DNA of 64,000 nucleotides, from contig CM059973.1 of the NCBI GenBank assembly GCA_030490835.1, positions 63,182,008 to 63,246,007 on the forward strand, read 5' to 3'. A program made the translations under genes and the position numbers. The stretch is from Annona cherimola. Its lineage: Eukaryota > Streptophyta > Magnoliopsida > Magnoliales > Annonaceae. Shown here piece by piece: positions 10,561-23,620 of this stretch (positions within the stretch are counted from its first letter, which is position 1; each line of letters begins with the position of its first letter). The notes under the pieces are model-generated. The model saw only the letters and a program-made list of their open reading frames with translations, ran no database searches and was not told the origin of the DNA.

Positions 10561-11200
10561 CCTTTAGCAGTAGCCTAATCCTCTTCCCTAGTTGCATCAT
10601 CACTGTCTCCACTAGTTTCATCGCCTTGCACTACAACATTTACAGCATCAATAGCCTAAAACCCATATCTCTGGTGAGTAGAGGTGGACAACCTCCATTT
10701 TCGGATTTCTCCTTTCAAGTTCAATTTTCCCATTTGAATCAGAGGTAAGCATTTTGGAACCCCTATTTCAATGACCTGTAACTCTATAATAATAGAGTTA
10801 CCAATACTTATTTTGAGTTATATTTGAATTCTACGTCACTTATAATCATGCAAATTTCCATTATATTTGCATCAAATAGAAACATTCATGTGTTTTCCAT
10901 GTTTGGTTAGTTTTCATACATTTTTAATTATTTTTGGTTTATTTCTTTTCATTTTAATTCATTTTGATCCATCAATTCATATTTGGATACATTACTTGTT
11001 TTATATTTTTTTTGTAAGAGAAAGTGGATGACTTGTGCACAAAATAAAAAACATTTTGGTTTTGGGAAGCTTGAAGAAGTTAGAAGTTGTCAATTTGTTT
11101 AAAGTCATGACCTTAACAAATCTATAACTCCAACAAGGCTTATGTCGTGGCACCAATAGGCTAAAACTGCTGCTCTCATCCCCCTCATGTGCAAATCCTC
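10561..11200. other. Noncoding DNA, no gene seen
   Basis: 10680-10750 carries TAGAGGTGGACAACCTCCA, weakly like a hAT end, and a related phrase recurs at 12252. Otherwise plain AT-rich DNA. Confidence 0.35.
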
Positions 11201-11700
11201 ACATGTGCGACTTCCAATTTTGCACCCATATAAATTCTCATTTTAGGGTTCAAGAAAAAAGAAGAAAGAGGGAACACAAAGTTGCAAGAGAGAAGGGAGC
11301 TTGGAAGAGGAATTTTAGAATACAAATAAAGGGAGAGGCAAGGGAGGAACTCCAGCTTGAGGAATCTTTTAGAGTTTATCTTCTGTTATTTTCTCTTTCT
11401 TCTTCTTCTTCTTCTTCTTCTTATTTCTTGTACTTCTATCTCTACTGGTTGTCCACGTATATTATTTTTTTAATTTTTACGCAAATCACGAGTTAAGTTT
11501 TTTTAGGGTTGTGATGAATCTTAGCTGAATTTATGAACTATTGCTTCTCACTAATATGTTTTTTATATTTGTGTTATCCATTTTCCTTGAGATTAATTCT
11601 TCTATAAGTTTGCAATTTGTGGAATATTATAGGAACCCTTTGCCATACTTGGGAGAGCTAAATTAGGGATAGACTTGGGAGAGAATGACACAAGTTCATT
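11200..11700 (+). other. LTR-retrotransposon-like leader with TATA box and (TTC)n
   Basis: CCATATAAATTCTCATTTTAG (11227) looks like a TATA box followed by a transcribed leader. A purine-rich stretch (11260-11350) and a (TTC)n run (about 11399-11422) follow. The order resembles the noncoding DNA of Athila/Tat-type gypsy elements and the opposite-strand region 53734-54200. The 97-codon frame at 11203-11496 is low-complexity and not supported as a gene. No partner LTR was found. Confidence 0.35.
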
Positions 11701-13056
11701 TCACTACTTTAGAACTGTCTCATTTCTACTAAGGGATGATGTGATATGTTGGTTTGGATAGGAATATATCGACTAACTTTATGTAATTGAGTATAAGATT
11801 TGTTATTACTATTACATTAATGTCTAATTTTAGAGGAATATAGATATTAGGGATTTCTTGGTAGGTTTATACATGTTAAAAGACATATAAATACCTTAGT
11901 GTATTAAATTTATAATCTATCATAGTAAATCAATTAGGAGAAGTGAAAGATACATACATGAAGTGTAGAGAGAAGTCACAATCATAAATCTAACCACATG
12001 TGAGATCATGTCTCTCATTGTATGCTTATTGACATCTATTTGCTTTTCTTTAGGAATTTTATCATTTATTAATATCGATTAAAATTAATCACTATCCATC
12101 CTTTCCAAGTAAAATTTAAATATAATTTGATATATATTAGTAAATTAATTAGTTTGCTTCTCCGAGGGAATGATATCCTACTCATTACTTTATTACATTT
12201 TGACATGTCCACTTGTGTAGCAACTCAAATCATTTTGCATGCATCATGACCAGAGGTGGACGACTCCAATATGCACTATTTTCCCTTCATATTTTACACC
12301 TTTACTGCTCCTCCCAGATCATTTTGATTTGACATTTTCCTTATTGATGTTCGAACCTATTTTTTTTGCAATTTGCATTTTGACACAACTATTTTTGAGT
12401 AGGTAACACTAGCATAATTGTTGTTAGCTTGAACTTATAAAATTTTTGCTTTATCACAGTTCGACTACTTACATCGTGACATATATGTGATTCTATATTA
12501 ATAATCGCATAAATTATTAATATTGACCTGCATTTCATCAAGCATTGTTGTCCCAACACCAACTCAAAATCAACTTGAATTTTATCCCGAGACCTATCTT
12601 AAAAAGTAAAGGCCAAGCGAACTTTATCCCAACCCAATATTTAAAAGAAGGTCAAACGAGAATTTTAAAATATGGAGTCAGGATTGGGCAAGTGTTTGCT
12701 ATCGCATCGCAAGTGCATGAGACGTAAATTGCAATATGAAAATATTGTTCTATAGAGAATTCAGGACTTAAAATGTTGCTTTTAAACAATTTTATCAATA
12801 CTCAAGAGAGTAAAGTGGAATAAAGAGAAATAGCAAATAAGAAAGAGAATCTTAAAAGCGTAGAACAAAGAGTAGAAATCAAGATAGGAGAGTACCTAAG
12901 GACTAGAGTTTCACATGCAATAACTGAAACGTATAATTGGTATGATTACTTAATTCAAATACTAATTATTAAAGAAGAATTGTCCTTATATTATTCTCGC
13001 ACCTTTTCTTGAAACCTACAAGTTGTATTCTAATCTTCTTGAGAACCTAATACAGT
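11701..13056. other. Old retrotransposon-type noncoding DNA
   Basis: No usable frame. Near 12550-12690, TATCCCGAGACC and TTATCCCAACCC recall hAT subterminal DNA. Around 12690-12740, GCAAGTGCATGAGACG resembles a phrase common in plant gypsy elements (compare 52995). Confidence 0.3.
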
Positions 13057-13427
13057 TCACCCACGGTGCACTTAAGCTCGATTCACCTGGGTTGTTTAAC
13101 TAATTTTTTTAGTTTTTTAAAATTTTTATACAACTGTTAATCTAAGTGTATTAAACATGTATATCATGTTTTATTATTTTTTGAAATTTTAAGATATTTG
13201 TTTTTTATTTTTGAAAATCAGTGGCATTTTGGTAATTTTAAATTACTAAAAATGCCATTAATTTTTAAAATAAATAAATAAATATCTAAAAATCTCCAAA
13301 AATGGTAAAACTTGATATACATGTTAAATACATTTAGATTAACAGTTATATAAAAAATTTTTAAAAAGACTAAAAAATAGATTAAATGCACCTAGGTGCA
13401 CCGAGCTTAAGTGCACCCAGGTGTAAG
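13057..13427. mobile_element. Foldback MITE, family F1, complete copy with GGTGCAC ends
   Basis: Palindrome centred near 13240; TCAGTGGCATTTTGGTAATT faces AATGCCATTAATTTTTAAAA, and the F1 core is present. The outer module is GGTGCACTTAAGCTCG on both ends, shared with no other F1 copy here except loosely the one at 35395. No clear target duplication. Confidence 0.75.
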
Positions 13428-15300
13428 GAATCAAGTTCTTTGCTATCTTCTTAACCATATATTCTCGTGGAATTAAGTCAATTATAATTTATTAAGTCCC
13501 ATGAAAGTTTAAGAAATTCTTCAAAGTCATCATGTCTATTCTTATGGTCTTAGATTTCTAGGTCTAACATCTTGCTTATTGTATATTAGAATTCCACCTC
13601 TCAGTTCCATCACCTAATACATGGGATCATGCCACAACACAAACCTATACACTAAGCAAATATTAAGAACACAAGATATTAAATTAACAACTAATATTCT
13701 TCATAAATAAATAAAAAATCATAATATTCATTATATTGTACACATGCTACATTATAAACCCTAGATTAAAGATTTAGCCTATCATGTTCATAATAAAATC
13801 CAAACATAAAAGAATATTGTATTAGAATTCATCTCAGACAAAACAATCAAACTCAAAAAGTAAGAAGAAAAGAAAGCTTATTGACTTTAACTTCAATGGT
13901 GTTTTGTACACTTTGAACAACTCACCGTTTCACTCCTCACCTCATGCTACTTGCCTTCTTTAGCTCCGAGACCTCAAATCCTAGCTCAAGCCATGTTCTA
14001 GGATGCCTTTGGACATTCTCATGAAGTATTTGTATATAGAGTACAAGGAAGGGGCTTGCACACTCAATTTGAAACACACTAGAATTGCATTTTCAGTATA
14101 CAACACGGTCTGGGCCATGTTGATCTTCAGTGCTATGGAAATAATTTGCAGTTTTACCCATTCTTTACCCGTTTTGCCCCGTTTCTCTTCGAAACTTCTT
14201 GGACACATCCTAGGTTGCTTTGATCCTCGTTTTACCTTCTTTTAATCTTTAGAAATCATCAAATCACATGGGTCTTGGTCCTCATGCTCCAAATCTTCTT
14301 AAAATAGATGTGCATTGAACTGGTTTTACCTAGTATTGCACCGATTAAACAAACATGAATGATTTGTATCATATGAAGTTTAATCAATCAAAATATGACT
14401 CAAATCATCTTAATCACTTAGATTCTCACTCAATTCATATCTAAAATACTCAGTATAAAAATGACTTAACAGCAAGCTCATACCCACCCCGATTTTCACC
14501 CATACTTATTCCAACCCCTCCGCCCTTGCTAATTTAAGACTTTTGAAAATAACCACAAGTCGGCTTCTGTTGCAATATATAATCACATATTTTAATACAT
14601 GTTTACCACATGGTCCAAGGAGTAAATAAATAAAATAGTACTTGTTGTAATGAATATCTCACTAGAATATCTATTTAATGTTTGTTCATTGTCCACTACA
14701 ATTCCTATCACCTACACATCGATAGCTGAAGTTGTCCAAGAAAACATATCAAAGATATATATCACATTCCTTCTAATTACATCCAAGACATGTTTGCCAT
14801 TCACTTAAATAAATATTTTCTTTGTAAAGATGTTTCTAGTTGTGTGATTGGCTAGGTCATTTCACTACCATCTTCTCCTTTTGTCTAGTTGGTTGAGTCA
14901 CATGGGTTAGGGAGAACAACTAGGCTTCTTAATAAAAAATAAAAAAATAGTACCGATATTTATAATTAATTGAGTATTACACAAAATTAAATTGATAATC
15001 TAGTTCTTTTTAATTTATTCCTTTTGTTGCGAACTTCAACCAAGTATATCAATTATTATTTCAATAACATTCCTTCATTCTAATGTATCTAAAAATTAAA
15101 TTGCACAATAATAATGTTCTTCTATTTACTTGGCAGAAAAGATATAAGGGGTGTTAGGGTTATGTCTTGAATTCTATGTATAAATTATTTGCATAATAGT
15201 TTTGCATGTCAGAGTGCATGGTGAATATTTAAAAGAGTGTGTATTTTGTTTTAAGTAAATACCCATAGGAGTTGTATTTATAAGTATATTAGTTAGGGAT
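13428..15300. other. Noncoding, probably old LTR-retrotransposon DNA
   Basis: Two overlapping frames of 75-80 codons (13981-14245) on opposite strands cannot both be genes and show no motif. TACCCACCCCGATTTTCACC at 14483 resembles a hAT right end without a partner. No gene is supported. Confidence 0.4.
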
Positions 15301-15301
15301 T

Positions 15302-15740
15302 CAATGAAGTCCTATAAGGTGCAAGAGAGTTTATCAGAGTATTTTGATTTAGGATATGTGTGAAGCATCTAGAGAATGAATGTGAGTCATTTTTTTGTAT
15401 GTAAATAACCTGTTTACCATAATAGATTATTATTTCTCTCATGTAATTATTTCATTCTTTTATATTAAATGATTTTTCATATAAATCTTAGTGTCTTGTG
15501 GGGGTGATCTTGTTGTTCAATGGAGTCTTATACGGTGTCTCAACCTAGCATGAGAAGCGTTATCAAAGTATTATGATTTGGGATTTGTGTCAAGCATCTA
15601 GAGAACGAATGTGAGTCATTTTGTTTTGTATATTTATAACCTGTTTATTATGGTAGGTTATTGTTTGTCCCTTGTAATTGTTTCCTTCCTTCTTCAATAT
15701 TGAAGGATTTTTTTAGTAAATCTTGATATATTATGTGTGT
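15302..15740. repeat. Direct tandem repeat, two diverged units of about 217 bp
   Basis: CAATGAAGTCCTATAAGGTG at about 15302 and CAATGGAGTCTTATACGGTG at about 15519 start two units. Both contain AAGCATCTAGAGAA(T/C)GAATG, TGAGTCATTTTG-type and AACCTGTTTA words in the same order. It probably lies in an old LTR. No coding sequence. Confidence 0.7.
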
Positions 15741-16079
15741 AATTTTGTTGTTGTTTATTTGATCTTGTTTTATTATATGATTTCGTTATAAATCCATTTC
15801 AACCCAAATCACATTTCCTAATGACGTGGTGATTCCATCTCTGCTACACATCCCCACACACTAGTGTCAACTAGGTGTTATCTAGTGTGTGACCTCTCTT
15901 TCCTTGCTTAACCAGGAAAAGAAATTTTCGTTGAAGCAAACTAAGCTTAAGATTTATAAATTCAAATTGAATATTATCAACTAGTAGGCCCCATGGACCA
16001 AGTTTGATGAAAATAAGATTATTTCTCTTTTATTTATTTTATTTAATTCTAAACACTTCAACTATAAACCAAACTTTTA

Positions 16080-16560
16080 ACCATTTAAGTTAAGGTTATG
16101 CTTTTATAAAACCTTTCTTCTATGTAATGTCATCTATTTTTAAACCATTTATAATTTATAGGAAATCTACTTTATCAATTATATTTAGCATCATTTATAT
16201 ATTATAGAAATCCTTCCACATGTTTAGTATAATTGGGTATAAGCCCTATCTACAAATGTGTAAAATCAATATCATAAGATGTTTTAATGCTAAATATCAA
16301 TTTTAAAGTTTTATTTTCAACATTTAAACCATTTAAAACATAATTCTTACATGCATAAATGATTCTACAAAGTATATTACATTTTAATGCAGATGTGAGT
16401 AGATCTAAGCATTTTTCATAAGTTATATATGAATATAAACATTTGCAAGCAAACGTAGCCCATGCACATCTTTGAATTTAATAATGTCTCTAATTAACTG
16501 AACAAATGGTGTTAAATATAATGGATGAAGTAAATTTTATAGTAATCATCAAAATATGCT
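16080..16560. repeat. Degenerate F2-type repeat
   Basis: GTGTAAAATCAATATCATAA, TTTTCAACATTTAAACCATT and GCAAACGTAGCCCATGCACA occur in the same order as in 2130-2890, 40440-40980 and 58390-58900. Noncoding. Confidence 0.5.
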
Positions 16561-16754
16561 TCTATGTGCATGATCTCTGCTATACAACTAGGCACATAGA
16601 AGAAAAGCCCTTTAAGGATTATTAAATAAATTCATAAAATTATAATATTTTACAAGATAAAAGATCTTAGTGGGGCAATATAAGTATAAAAAAATTTAAA
16701 AATTAAAAATATTGTTAGGCCATTTCGGAAGTCACCTAATTTACGAGCTACCAC

Positions 16755-16785
16755 AATTTATAAAATTGGGCCAATTTTATAAATT
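16755..16785. repeat. Perfect short palindrome, 15-bp arms
   Basis: AATTTATAAAATTGG and CCAATTTTATAAATT are exact complements separated by a single G. It lies in AT-rich DNA with no adjacent gene. Confidence 0.9.
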
Positions 16786-17755
16786 AAGCATTAATATAAT
16801 CTAAAGTTGTATGGATATTATACATTCTTCAATTTTATAAAATATAAATGTAGATAATCTGCATAAAAAATTTCAGTATCGACAACTAATTAACATTTCT
16901 CATTTTCCACAAATGTTAAAAAAGCTTGATTTGAAATCCACAACGTGATTTTTTAGAATACAAATCATTCATTTTATTTGAAATAAATTGTAAATAAAAA
17001 TAATTTAAAAAAAAATATACATGAATCAAACTTGATTTGAAAGTTTTAACAATTTTAGTATATATCCAATGATTTTAATTTTATAGTATATTATTTTATA
17101 GAGAAGCTTTTTATTTGTTGACTAAATATGATATAGTAAATATATTAAACGATTTAGATTTTATAAAATCACCTTAGTGATGCTCAAACTAAATATTTTC
17201 ACCAAATCGTTCACCATTATTTATATATTATGTCATTCAAAGTATTATGTCGCCATAGGACAAAAATTAGAAATTAATACTGAATAAAATTGATGGTGCA
17301 TGGCACAAACAAGCGTCGACCCACTGCAAGAAGGTCGTCGCTTAAGGTTGAATGTGAAACAAGAAGAGAATTTTCTTTGGCGTGGAAAATGAAGTTTAGA
17401 TAAGTTCAAAACCTTTAAGAGAAAATCATGAAAAATGAATTCTTACTGCATGAGAAACGAATAGGAGAGCTACCTGCGGAAGGAAATACATGAAGTTATA
17501 ATTATTAGTCCTTAACCATTGGGTCTAGAAAGGCTCCTTTTCATCTACAAGTGCTCCTTGTATACTCCCACGTGCATTAATAAATCAGAAGGTCTTTGCA
17601 TGCATGTGAAGTGTGGGATGGATTGTATCATAAATGTCTTATAAGCCATGATTAAAAAATGTATTTTTATTTTTTCATAAATTTATGAATCTAAGGGTAT
17701 TTAATATATCAACCAAGTTAGTTCCTCCCTGAGTGAGATTGCTCAGGCAATTTTT
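16786..17755. other. AT-rich intergenic DNA, no gene seen
   Basis: 17650-17725 has F1-like words (TTCATAAATTTATGAATCTA, ATCAACCAAGTT), probably a foldback scrap. 17300-17350 is a small GC-richer patch without a frame. Confidence 0.35.
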
Positions 17756-17860
17756 TGCATGTGATTTTTAATGGAGGTTATCAACATTGCGTTAGATCAG
17801 TTAGGGCTTTTATGAAGGGAGAAGAGCTTTGGATAAATAGTGAGGTGAATCTACCATAAA

Positions 17861-19700
17861 ATGGCTCTAAAAGGGGAAGACTTGCCACTAAAGGAAATCC
17901 AAACCTTGATAATTAAGATAAACGAGCTTCTAATGATTGACCCGGAAGGTAAACACTTCATCTTATGCTTGTTATGTATGAATCATAGCTACAATAGAGA
18001 ACTAATCAAGGCCACGTTGAGAAGACCATGGAAAACAACAACCATAACTGTCATTGATGAGGTGGATGATAATCGATATAGAATCACACTTGGTTTGGAG
18101 AAGGATCGGGAGAGAATCCTATAGGATTCAGACAAAAAGTTTATTTTAATGAAAGAACTTGATAGACCAATTGAAAGATAGGAAGTTGACCTATTTGGAT
18201 GTTGATTTGATTATTGATTAAGGAAATACCCTTTCTTGTCAATGTTAAGCGCAATCATAAAAAATTCTCTTAAAAGATTCTTAAAAGTATGCTCGAGCAT
18301 GAGAATAAAAATGGAATTAGATGTTCAAGAATTGCTTAGGATGGGGTGTCTATGCAATGCAAATCATTGACGAAAAGGTGTACCATTTCAATATGAAAGA
18401 CTACCAATTTTCTACTGTATATGTGGGAAAATTGGACATGTTGATAAGTAGTGTGACAGTTTTAAAGGGTATAGGGAGCAAAATGAAGCTAACATGCCAT
18501 ATCGGTGCTTATTGAGGGTGGGTTTCAAGCCACTAGGTCTGAAGGGGGAGGGAAGTCAAGGGAGCAGGGTCTTTCCTAAAGTCCACTTGACAAAACTGGT
18601 TGATGGACATTAAGATATTGATATAGAGATTGACATGGATACAAATGAAGAGGGGGAGGAATCATTAAGGAAAAGTGAGAGATAGGGGAAGTAAGTGGGA
18701 GGAATGAGGCAAGGCTTGTGCTAGGAGAAATAAAGGGATTGCAAAGACAAGGGGTAGAAAGCTCTAAGGATGAGGAAAAGGAGCACCTGTCACAATGTAA
18801 GTTAAATCAATTATTGATAAAAAAATCACAAAAAAATGTGCGGCCATCAAAGAACCAAGAGGGAAAACACAAACTCTGGCCAAGTGGGCTGTAGGAGAGC
18901 TTTAAGGATGGTTAAGCAAGTTAAAAAAAGGGGTGGAGGAAATGGGGGGCAAGAAGTGGGCTATCTTAAGAAGCAAAAACTAAGTGGGATTGGAGCTGAT
19001 GGAGAGGAGAGTGATAAGGGGTTATTTGATGGGGAAGAAGAGGTTACAAGGGAGGGCAAGGATTGGCATAGGAAGTAGGGCTTCAAGAAAATTGAGGGTA
19101 AAGAAGCACAAACAAAGGGACATAGTATGATAAAGAGAAGAGGGTGATGATAAGTCAAGGGGCAAAAGGACTATACATACATGTGAAAGTTGAAAATTTT
19201 AAAGCAAATGAGATAAGGGTTAATTTGAGCACAAGAATAGGGATAGCAGAGCAGAAAGGGGAAGAGGAAATAAGAGTCAATGGAGATTGGGGAGAACATG
19301 ACAAGCATGTTAAGATGGGTATAGTTACTGGGATAGGCCAGAGATATGGGGGTGGTAAGCGGATAGGAGCAAATGCAAATAATCTTAATAGGAGGAATAG
19401 GAGTGGAGAAATTAAGAGAAGAAGTGACACCATACCTTTCAGCAGAGGGTCTTAATAAAGAAGAAAAAACTATAAGATAGATAGAGGGAAGAAAGATAAC
19501 AGAGAAGGTAAGTGCAGAAATGAGTGAGAGGATCCTATGGGTTAGGAATGAATAGAAAATGCAAAAAGAACCAATGAGAAAACCAAACAAAAAGTGGAAA
19601 ATAATTGCAAGGGGACAGATGATAGAAGAATTAGTGGAGTGCAACGAGGGGAAGAAATGGAAACCAAGAAACAAGAAGCAAAGATATGAGGTGTTGGCTG
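17861..19700 (+). pseudogene. LINE ORF1 remnant (DUF4283-like plus CCHC zinc knuckle)
   Basis: The first frame (17861-18124) has KATLRRPWKT...GLEKDRERIL in the place where DUF4283 ORF1 proteins read LWRTKK...FNKEDRDRVL. At about 18382-18470 one frame reads FQYERLPIFYCICGKIGHVD, then a stop and CD: a CX2CX4HX4C knuckle broken by one stop codon. It continues LLRVGFKPLGLKGEG (about 18508). From 18600 to 19700 the DNA encodes a Lys/Glu/Gly-rich tail with frameshifts. ORF1 proteins bind LINE RNA. The long minus-strand frames here (for example 19171-19707) are shadows of the purine-rich strand. Confidence 0.7.
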
Positions 19701-19734
19701 AGAACACATCTCAACCCTGCCTAGCCTAAATATT

Positions 19735-21035
19735 AGTTATAGCTTAGAATTATTGTGATCCTGAGAACTCGCAAACAATTTGGAATCTTCTTGTCATGAT
19801 TGAAAAAAATCCCAAAATTTTCTTCCTTAGTGAAACTAAGAGGACAAGCATGAAGATGGATAAATTTAAAAGGCTATTAAAGTTTAGTATCAGTATTATA
19901 GTAAATTGTGTTAATAGGAAAGGGGGTTCGACAATGTTATGGAAGGACAATTGGAAGGTACAGCCGAAGAGCTATTTAAAGAACCACATTAATACGGAAG
20001 TGACATATAAAAGATCGACAACAAGTTAGAGGCTAATTTGCTTCTATGGAAATCAAAAAATTAAATGGAGAGCTAAGTCCTAGGATCTATTAAATTACCT
20101 TGAAAAGTTGGGTAATCTCCCTTAGTCCATTTTGGGAGATTTTAATGAAATAACTAGCATCACTAAAGTGATCGGTAGGAATTAGAGGTGTTAATGGTCA
20201 TGGTCAACCCACCAACTCGCTCATCCAAACTATTTATAAATGGGTTTGAGTTGAAACTTTTGAATAAATGTGTTATGATCTACCAACCTGTTCAACTATT
20301 TAATTAAATAAACATATTAGAATTTAGATTTTATAACCCGTCAACCCGTTTAGTAACAACTCATTTAACTCGTTTAACTTATTGAAGTTTATATATATAA
20401 ATGTAAACCATTTGATTATTTTTCTTCATTAAATCTTCCTCCCACCACGTAATTTATATTTTTCCAATGTTGTTCAATTTTCATTTTTTTGTTACTGACT
20501 TATTTTCATTTTTTGTGTATTGAAAATATTCTCTCATCTCCCTTTGAGATCATCATTCGACAGAGTCTAGGCCTTCAAGTCGTGCGCTATACAACCCATT
20601 AATAATTCGCCAACTTTTTTATTAAATGGGTTGTAAATTGTTAGGATTGAGGTTTTTTTAAATATGTTAATAAATAGATTAGAATTGAGATATCTTAAAT
20701 GAGTTAGGATTAGGATTAGGCTCCAATCCGTCCAACTTGATCCGTGAACACCCCTAGCAGGAATGTCAGGTCAAAGAGGTAGACGGACTCACTCATGAAG
20801 GTAATTGATGGTTACAACTTGATTGATGTGGGGTTCATGGGTCCAAGTATGAACTTGAAAAATAATTGTAGAGGTCTTGATACGTTAGAAGCAAGGTTGG
20901 ATAAAGAATTAATAAGACCCAACTGGCTTTGTTTGTTTTCTTCTGCTAAGCTCTACCATCTGGAAATTGCCTCATCAAACCACAACCCCACCATGATGTG
21001 TTTGGATGTTAGAAGATCAAAGAATCCATGAAAGT
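19735..21035 (+). pseudogene. LINE endonuclease domain remnant, split by a hAT MITE
   Basis: IEKNPKIFFLSETKR (about 19800) is the motif holding the catalytic Glu of the APE-type endonuclease (LxETK). LGDFNEI (20132-20152) is the GDFNE motif. After the hAT insertion the frame resumes with GYNLIDVGFMGPSMNLKNN and LDTLEARLDKELIRPNWL (20813-20930), then a SSNHNP version of the final SDH motif (about 20970). The enzyme nicks target DNA to start reverse transcription. Several stops make this copy inactive. Confidence 0.8.
20183..20756. mobile_element. hAT MITE inside the LINE endonuclease, 8-bp TSD
   Basis: Ends TAGAGGTGTTAATGG and complement of GTGAACACCCCTA. Flanked by GTAGGAAT (20175-20182) and GCAGGAAT (20757-20764), one mismatch. 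Removing it rejoins the LINE endonuclease reading. Noncoding. Confidence 0.82.
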
Positions 21036-21039
21036 TTTT

Positions 21040-23620
21040 TAGATGTGAATTATTTTGGCAAGAGACACAGATCCAATGATGTTGCTCATAGTGCTTGGGG
21101 TAGACAATAGGGAAGCAGTTCATCTATGTCTGAAGTGATCAATAGGAAACTTCAATACCATGGAAAAGACTAATGGAATGGAATAAATATAAAAGGGGTA
21201 ATCTTCAGAAAGAAATCAAAGAGAAATAATCTGAGTTATGCAATTTCAAAAGACAACGAGCATCAGATTCACGGGATGAAGTCATAAAACTGGTAGAAAG
21301 AAAAGAGCACTAATAGGGTTGAGACTTCCCCCCCATGAGCCAAGCATTTTTCATCTTTTCTTTGCAGACGACACACTACTTTTCTTAAAGCAAGTTAGGA
21401 GGAAGTCATGAAGATGCTAAAAGCAGTAAGTAACTATTAGGAGTGCTCAGATAAGACATCTTTCTTCTTTAGTGCCAACACAAGGCTAGATTTACATGGA
21501 GGTAGATTGGGTCAAAAGGAAATGAGATTTGCACATACTTGGGTCTACCAGCTGGTTGGGGAGATCAAAAAAGGCAGTTTTTAGATACTTGAAGGAGAGG
21601 ATACGAAGGAACGTCTAAGGGTGGAAAGGGAGACTTCTTTCCTCCGGGGGAAAGAGATATGGATAAAATCTTTAGCTCAAGCCATACCATATTATGCAAT
21701 AAGTCTTTTTATTCTCCTAAGGGATTTCTGCATGGAGTTGAATAGCTAAATAAATTTCGGTGGAGAGAAAATCAAAGTAAAAGGAAAATCAATCGGGTAG
21801 ATTAGAGAGGGGTGTAAAACAAAAGCAAGTGGAGAAATGGGCTTTAGAGACATATGAGCCTTCAACAAGGCTCTTCTAGCAAAGCAATTCTGGTACCTTT
21901 TTATAATACCAATTCATTTTCTTATAGAGTGTCAAGGGCCAAGTACTTTAAGGGGGGAACATTTAGGACTACAAAAGGGGGGGGGACGAGATTCCTATAC
22001 GTGAAATACATGTTAAAAATCAGGTATTGTGAACTCAACCAAATAAGTTGTGAATCAAGGCATACTCAAGTTTTAATAATTGACAATCAAATTTGAGAAT
22101 ATTAAGGTCACTAATGTGTTTGACTCTATGTTTGAAGTTAGAATTTTAAAATTCAAAAGAAAATTCCTTAAGTTGCAAAGTCAAGTTGACCTTAGCATCG
22201 ACTTGGGTTAAGTTGATACCCAAGTTGTTATCACAATGCCACTTGGAGTAGCGCAAGGTATTGGCAATTGAAGCCCACCCCAAGTTGACCAGCCTGCAAC
22301 CAAGGTGAAGTTGCAATCAAAGTCGACTCCACATATGACTTAGAGTGCATCGGGTGACTAAAGAATTCTTTAGTTGAAATTCTTGAAGAGTGAAGTTGCA
22401 AGCCAAGTCGACTTCACTTGCGACTTGGGTAAAATCAGACATGAAGTTGACTCAGACTCTGAGACTTGCAGTCTTGAGAGAAAAGATGGAAAATCGGCTA
22501 AGTGTCAGGAGTGAAGTTGAGTGCGAAAGTCGACTTCATTTATGACTTGGGTCAAGTGTCAATTGAAGTCGACCTAGGAGCAAGACTTAGAGAAAAGTAA
22601 GTTAAAAAAATGAGATTTGAAGTTTAAATATTTCAATGAACAGTGGAGTCAAAGCTCAAAGTCCCAAGTCTACGTTGACCCAGAATGAAACTTGAGAAGT
22701 AAAAGTTGCAGAATCATGTTCTGGAAGCAATTGGAGAACTGAAATTTCAAGCTAAGTCGATTTAGCCTGCGACTTGGGTCAAGTTGCAAACCGAAGTCGA
22801 CTTCATATACTACTTGAGTCACTAAGATTGGAAATTTTTGAACATTGGTGCATTAAATACTTGTCGCCTATTCTCTAACATTCAAGTTTTTTCCCAGCTA
22901 CTTAAAAAACATAGAAGGTAGTCATGAGGGCTAGCAAGACTATTTACTGAACTACAACCATCCTACTTCTCATCTTCTTCAAATTCTCAAAAGTCTACTT
23001 AAATGCTTCAATTATCTTATATAATTTGTAAAGTGTAGATTTCTTTTATTTTATTCATTGTTATTATATTAGGATATTTATCTCGATATTAGAGACTAAG
23101 ATCAAGGAAAGACACAAGTGGTGGTCAATTGGAGTAGAACTTGTTATCTACTTATGTAATTGTTTTAAAGGCTCCCTGAAGCTAAAATATAAAAGAGAGT
23201 TGAGACTTTAGTTGTAATATCTATTGAGATAGTGGAAACCAAGACACAAGGGAGTGTGTGCTTGAAAGAATAGAGTAGGGAAGTTGTCTGAACCACTATA
23301 ATTATATGTACCCTTTGTTATTGCTGCATTTATTCTTCTATTGCTCTCTTCCTAGCTCCTTACATTTCATGCAAGGGGATTGATTAAATCTGGAGTTAAA
23401 TTTTATTTGGCCAAAGAATTTTTAATAACTCAATTCACCCTTCCCATCTAGGGTTGAACTTATAACTCAAAACCAACAGGTATATCATTTTGGAAGGGGA
23501 AGATGGAGGCTTGAAAATGGAAGAATGGTCAAATTCTTCAAAGATGGATACAGAGAGAATTGCGTAAGGAAGGCCCTCTTCCTGAATTCATTAATGAAGA
23601 TATGAAGATGGAATACTTTA
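21040..23620 (+). pseudogene. LINE reverse transcriptase remnant, split by a solo LTR
   Basis: HLFFADDTLLFLK (21352-21390) is the catalytic FADD box of a plant LINE reverse transcriptase. Further along, RLLSSGGKEIWIKSLAQAIP (about 21620) and MGFRDI, stop, AFNKALLAKQFWYL (about 21838) match the conserved thumb and downstream region. At 22027 the frame is cut by the solo LTR and resumes at 23484. Stops and indels are frequent. Confidence 0.8.
22028..23478. mobile_element. Solo LTR (copia-type likely), 1451 bp, 5-bp TSD
   Basis: Starts TGTGAACTCAACC, ends AAAACCAACA, and is flanked by GGTAT on both sides (22023-22027 and 23479-23483). TG...CA ends with a 5-bp duplication define an LTR left alone after LTR-LTR recombination. 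The 3' part (AACTCAATTCACCCTTCCCA, about 23429) resembles the end of large copia (SIRE-type) LTRs; that assignment is from memory. The middle (22150-22830) is built from diverged CAAGTCGACTT-type words. Confidence 0.85.

Noticed and set aside
19171..19707. 178-aa minus-strand frame in the LINE
   Set aside because: Antisense of the purine-rich ORF1 tail; Phe/Leu/Ser-rich low complexity with no motif.
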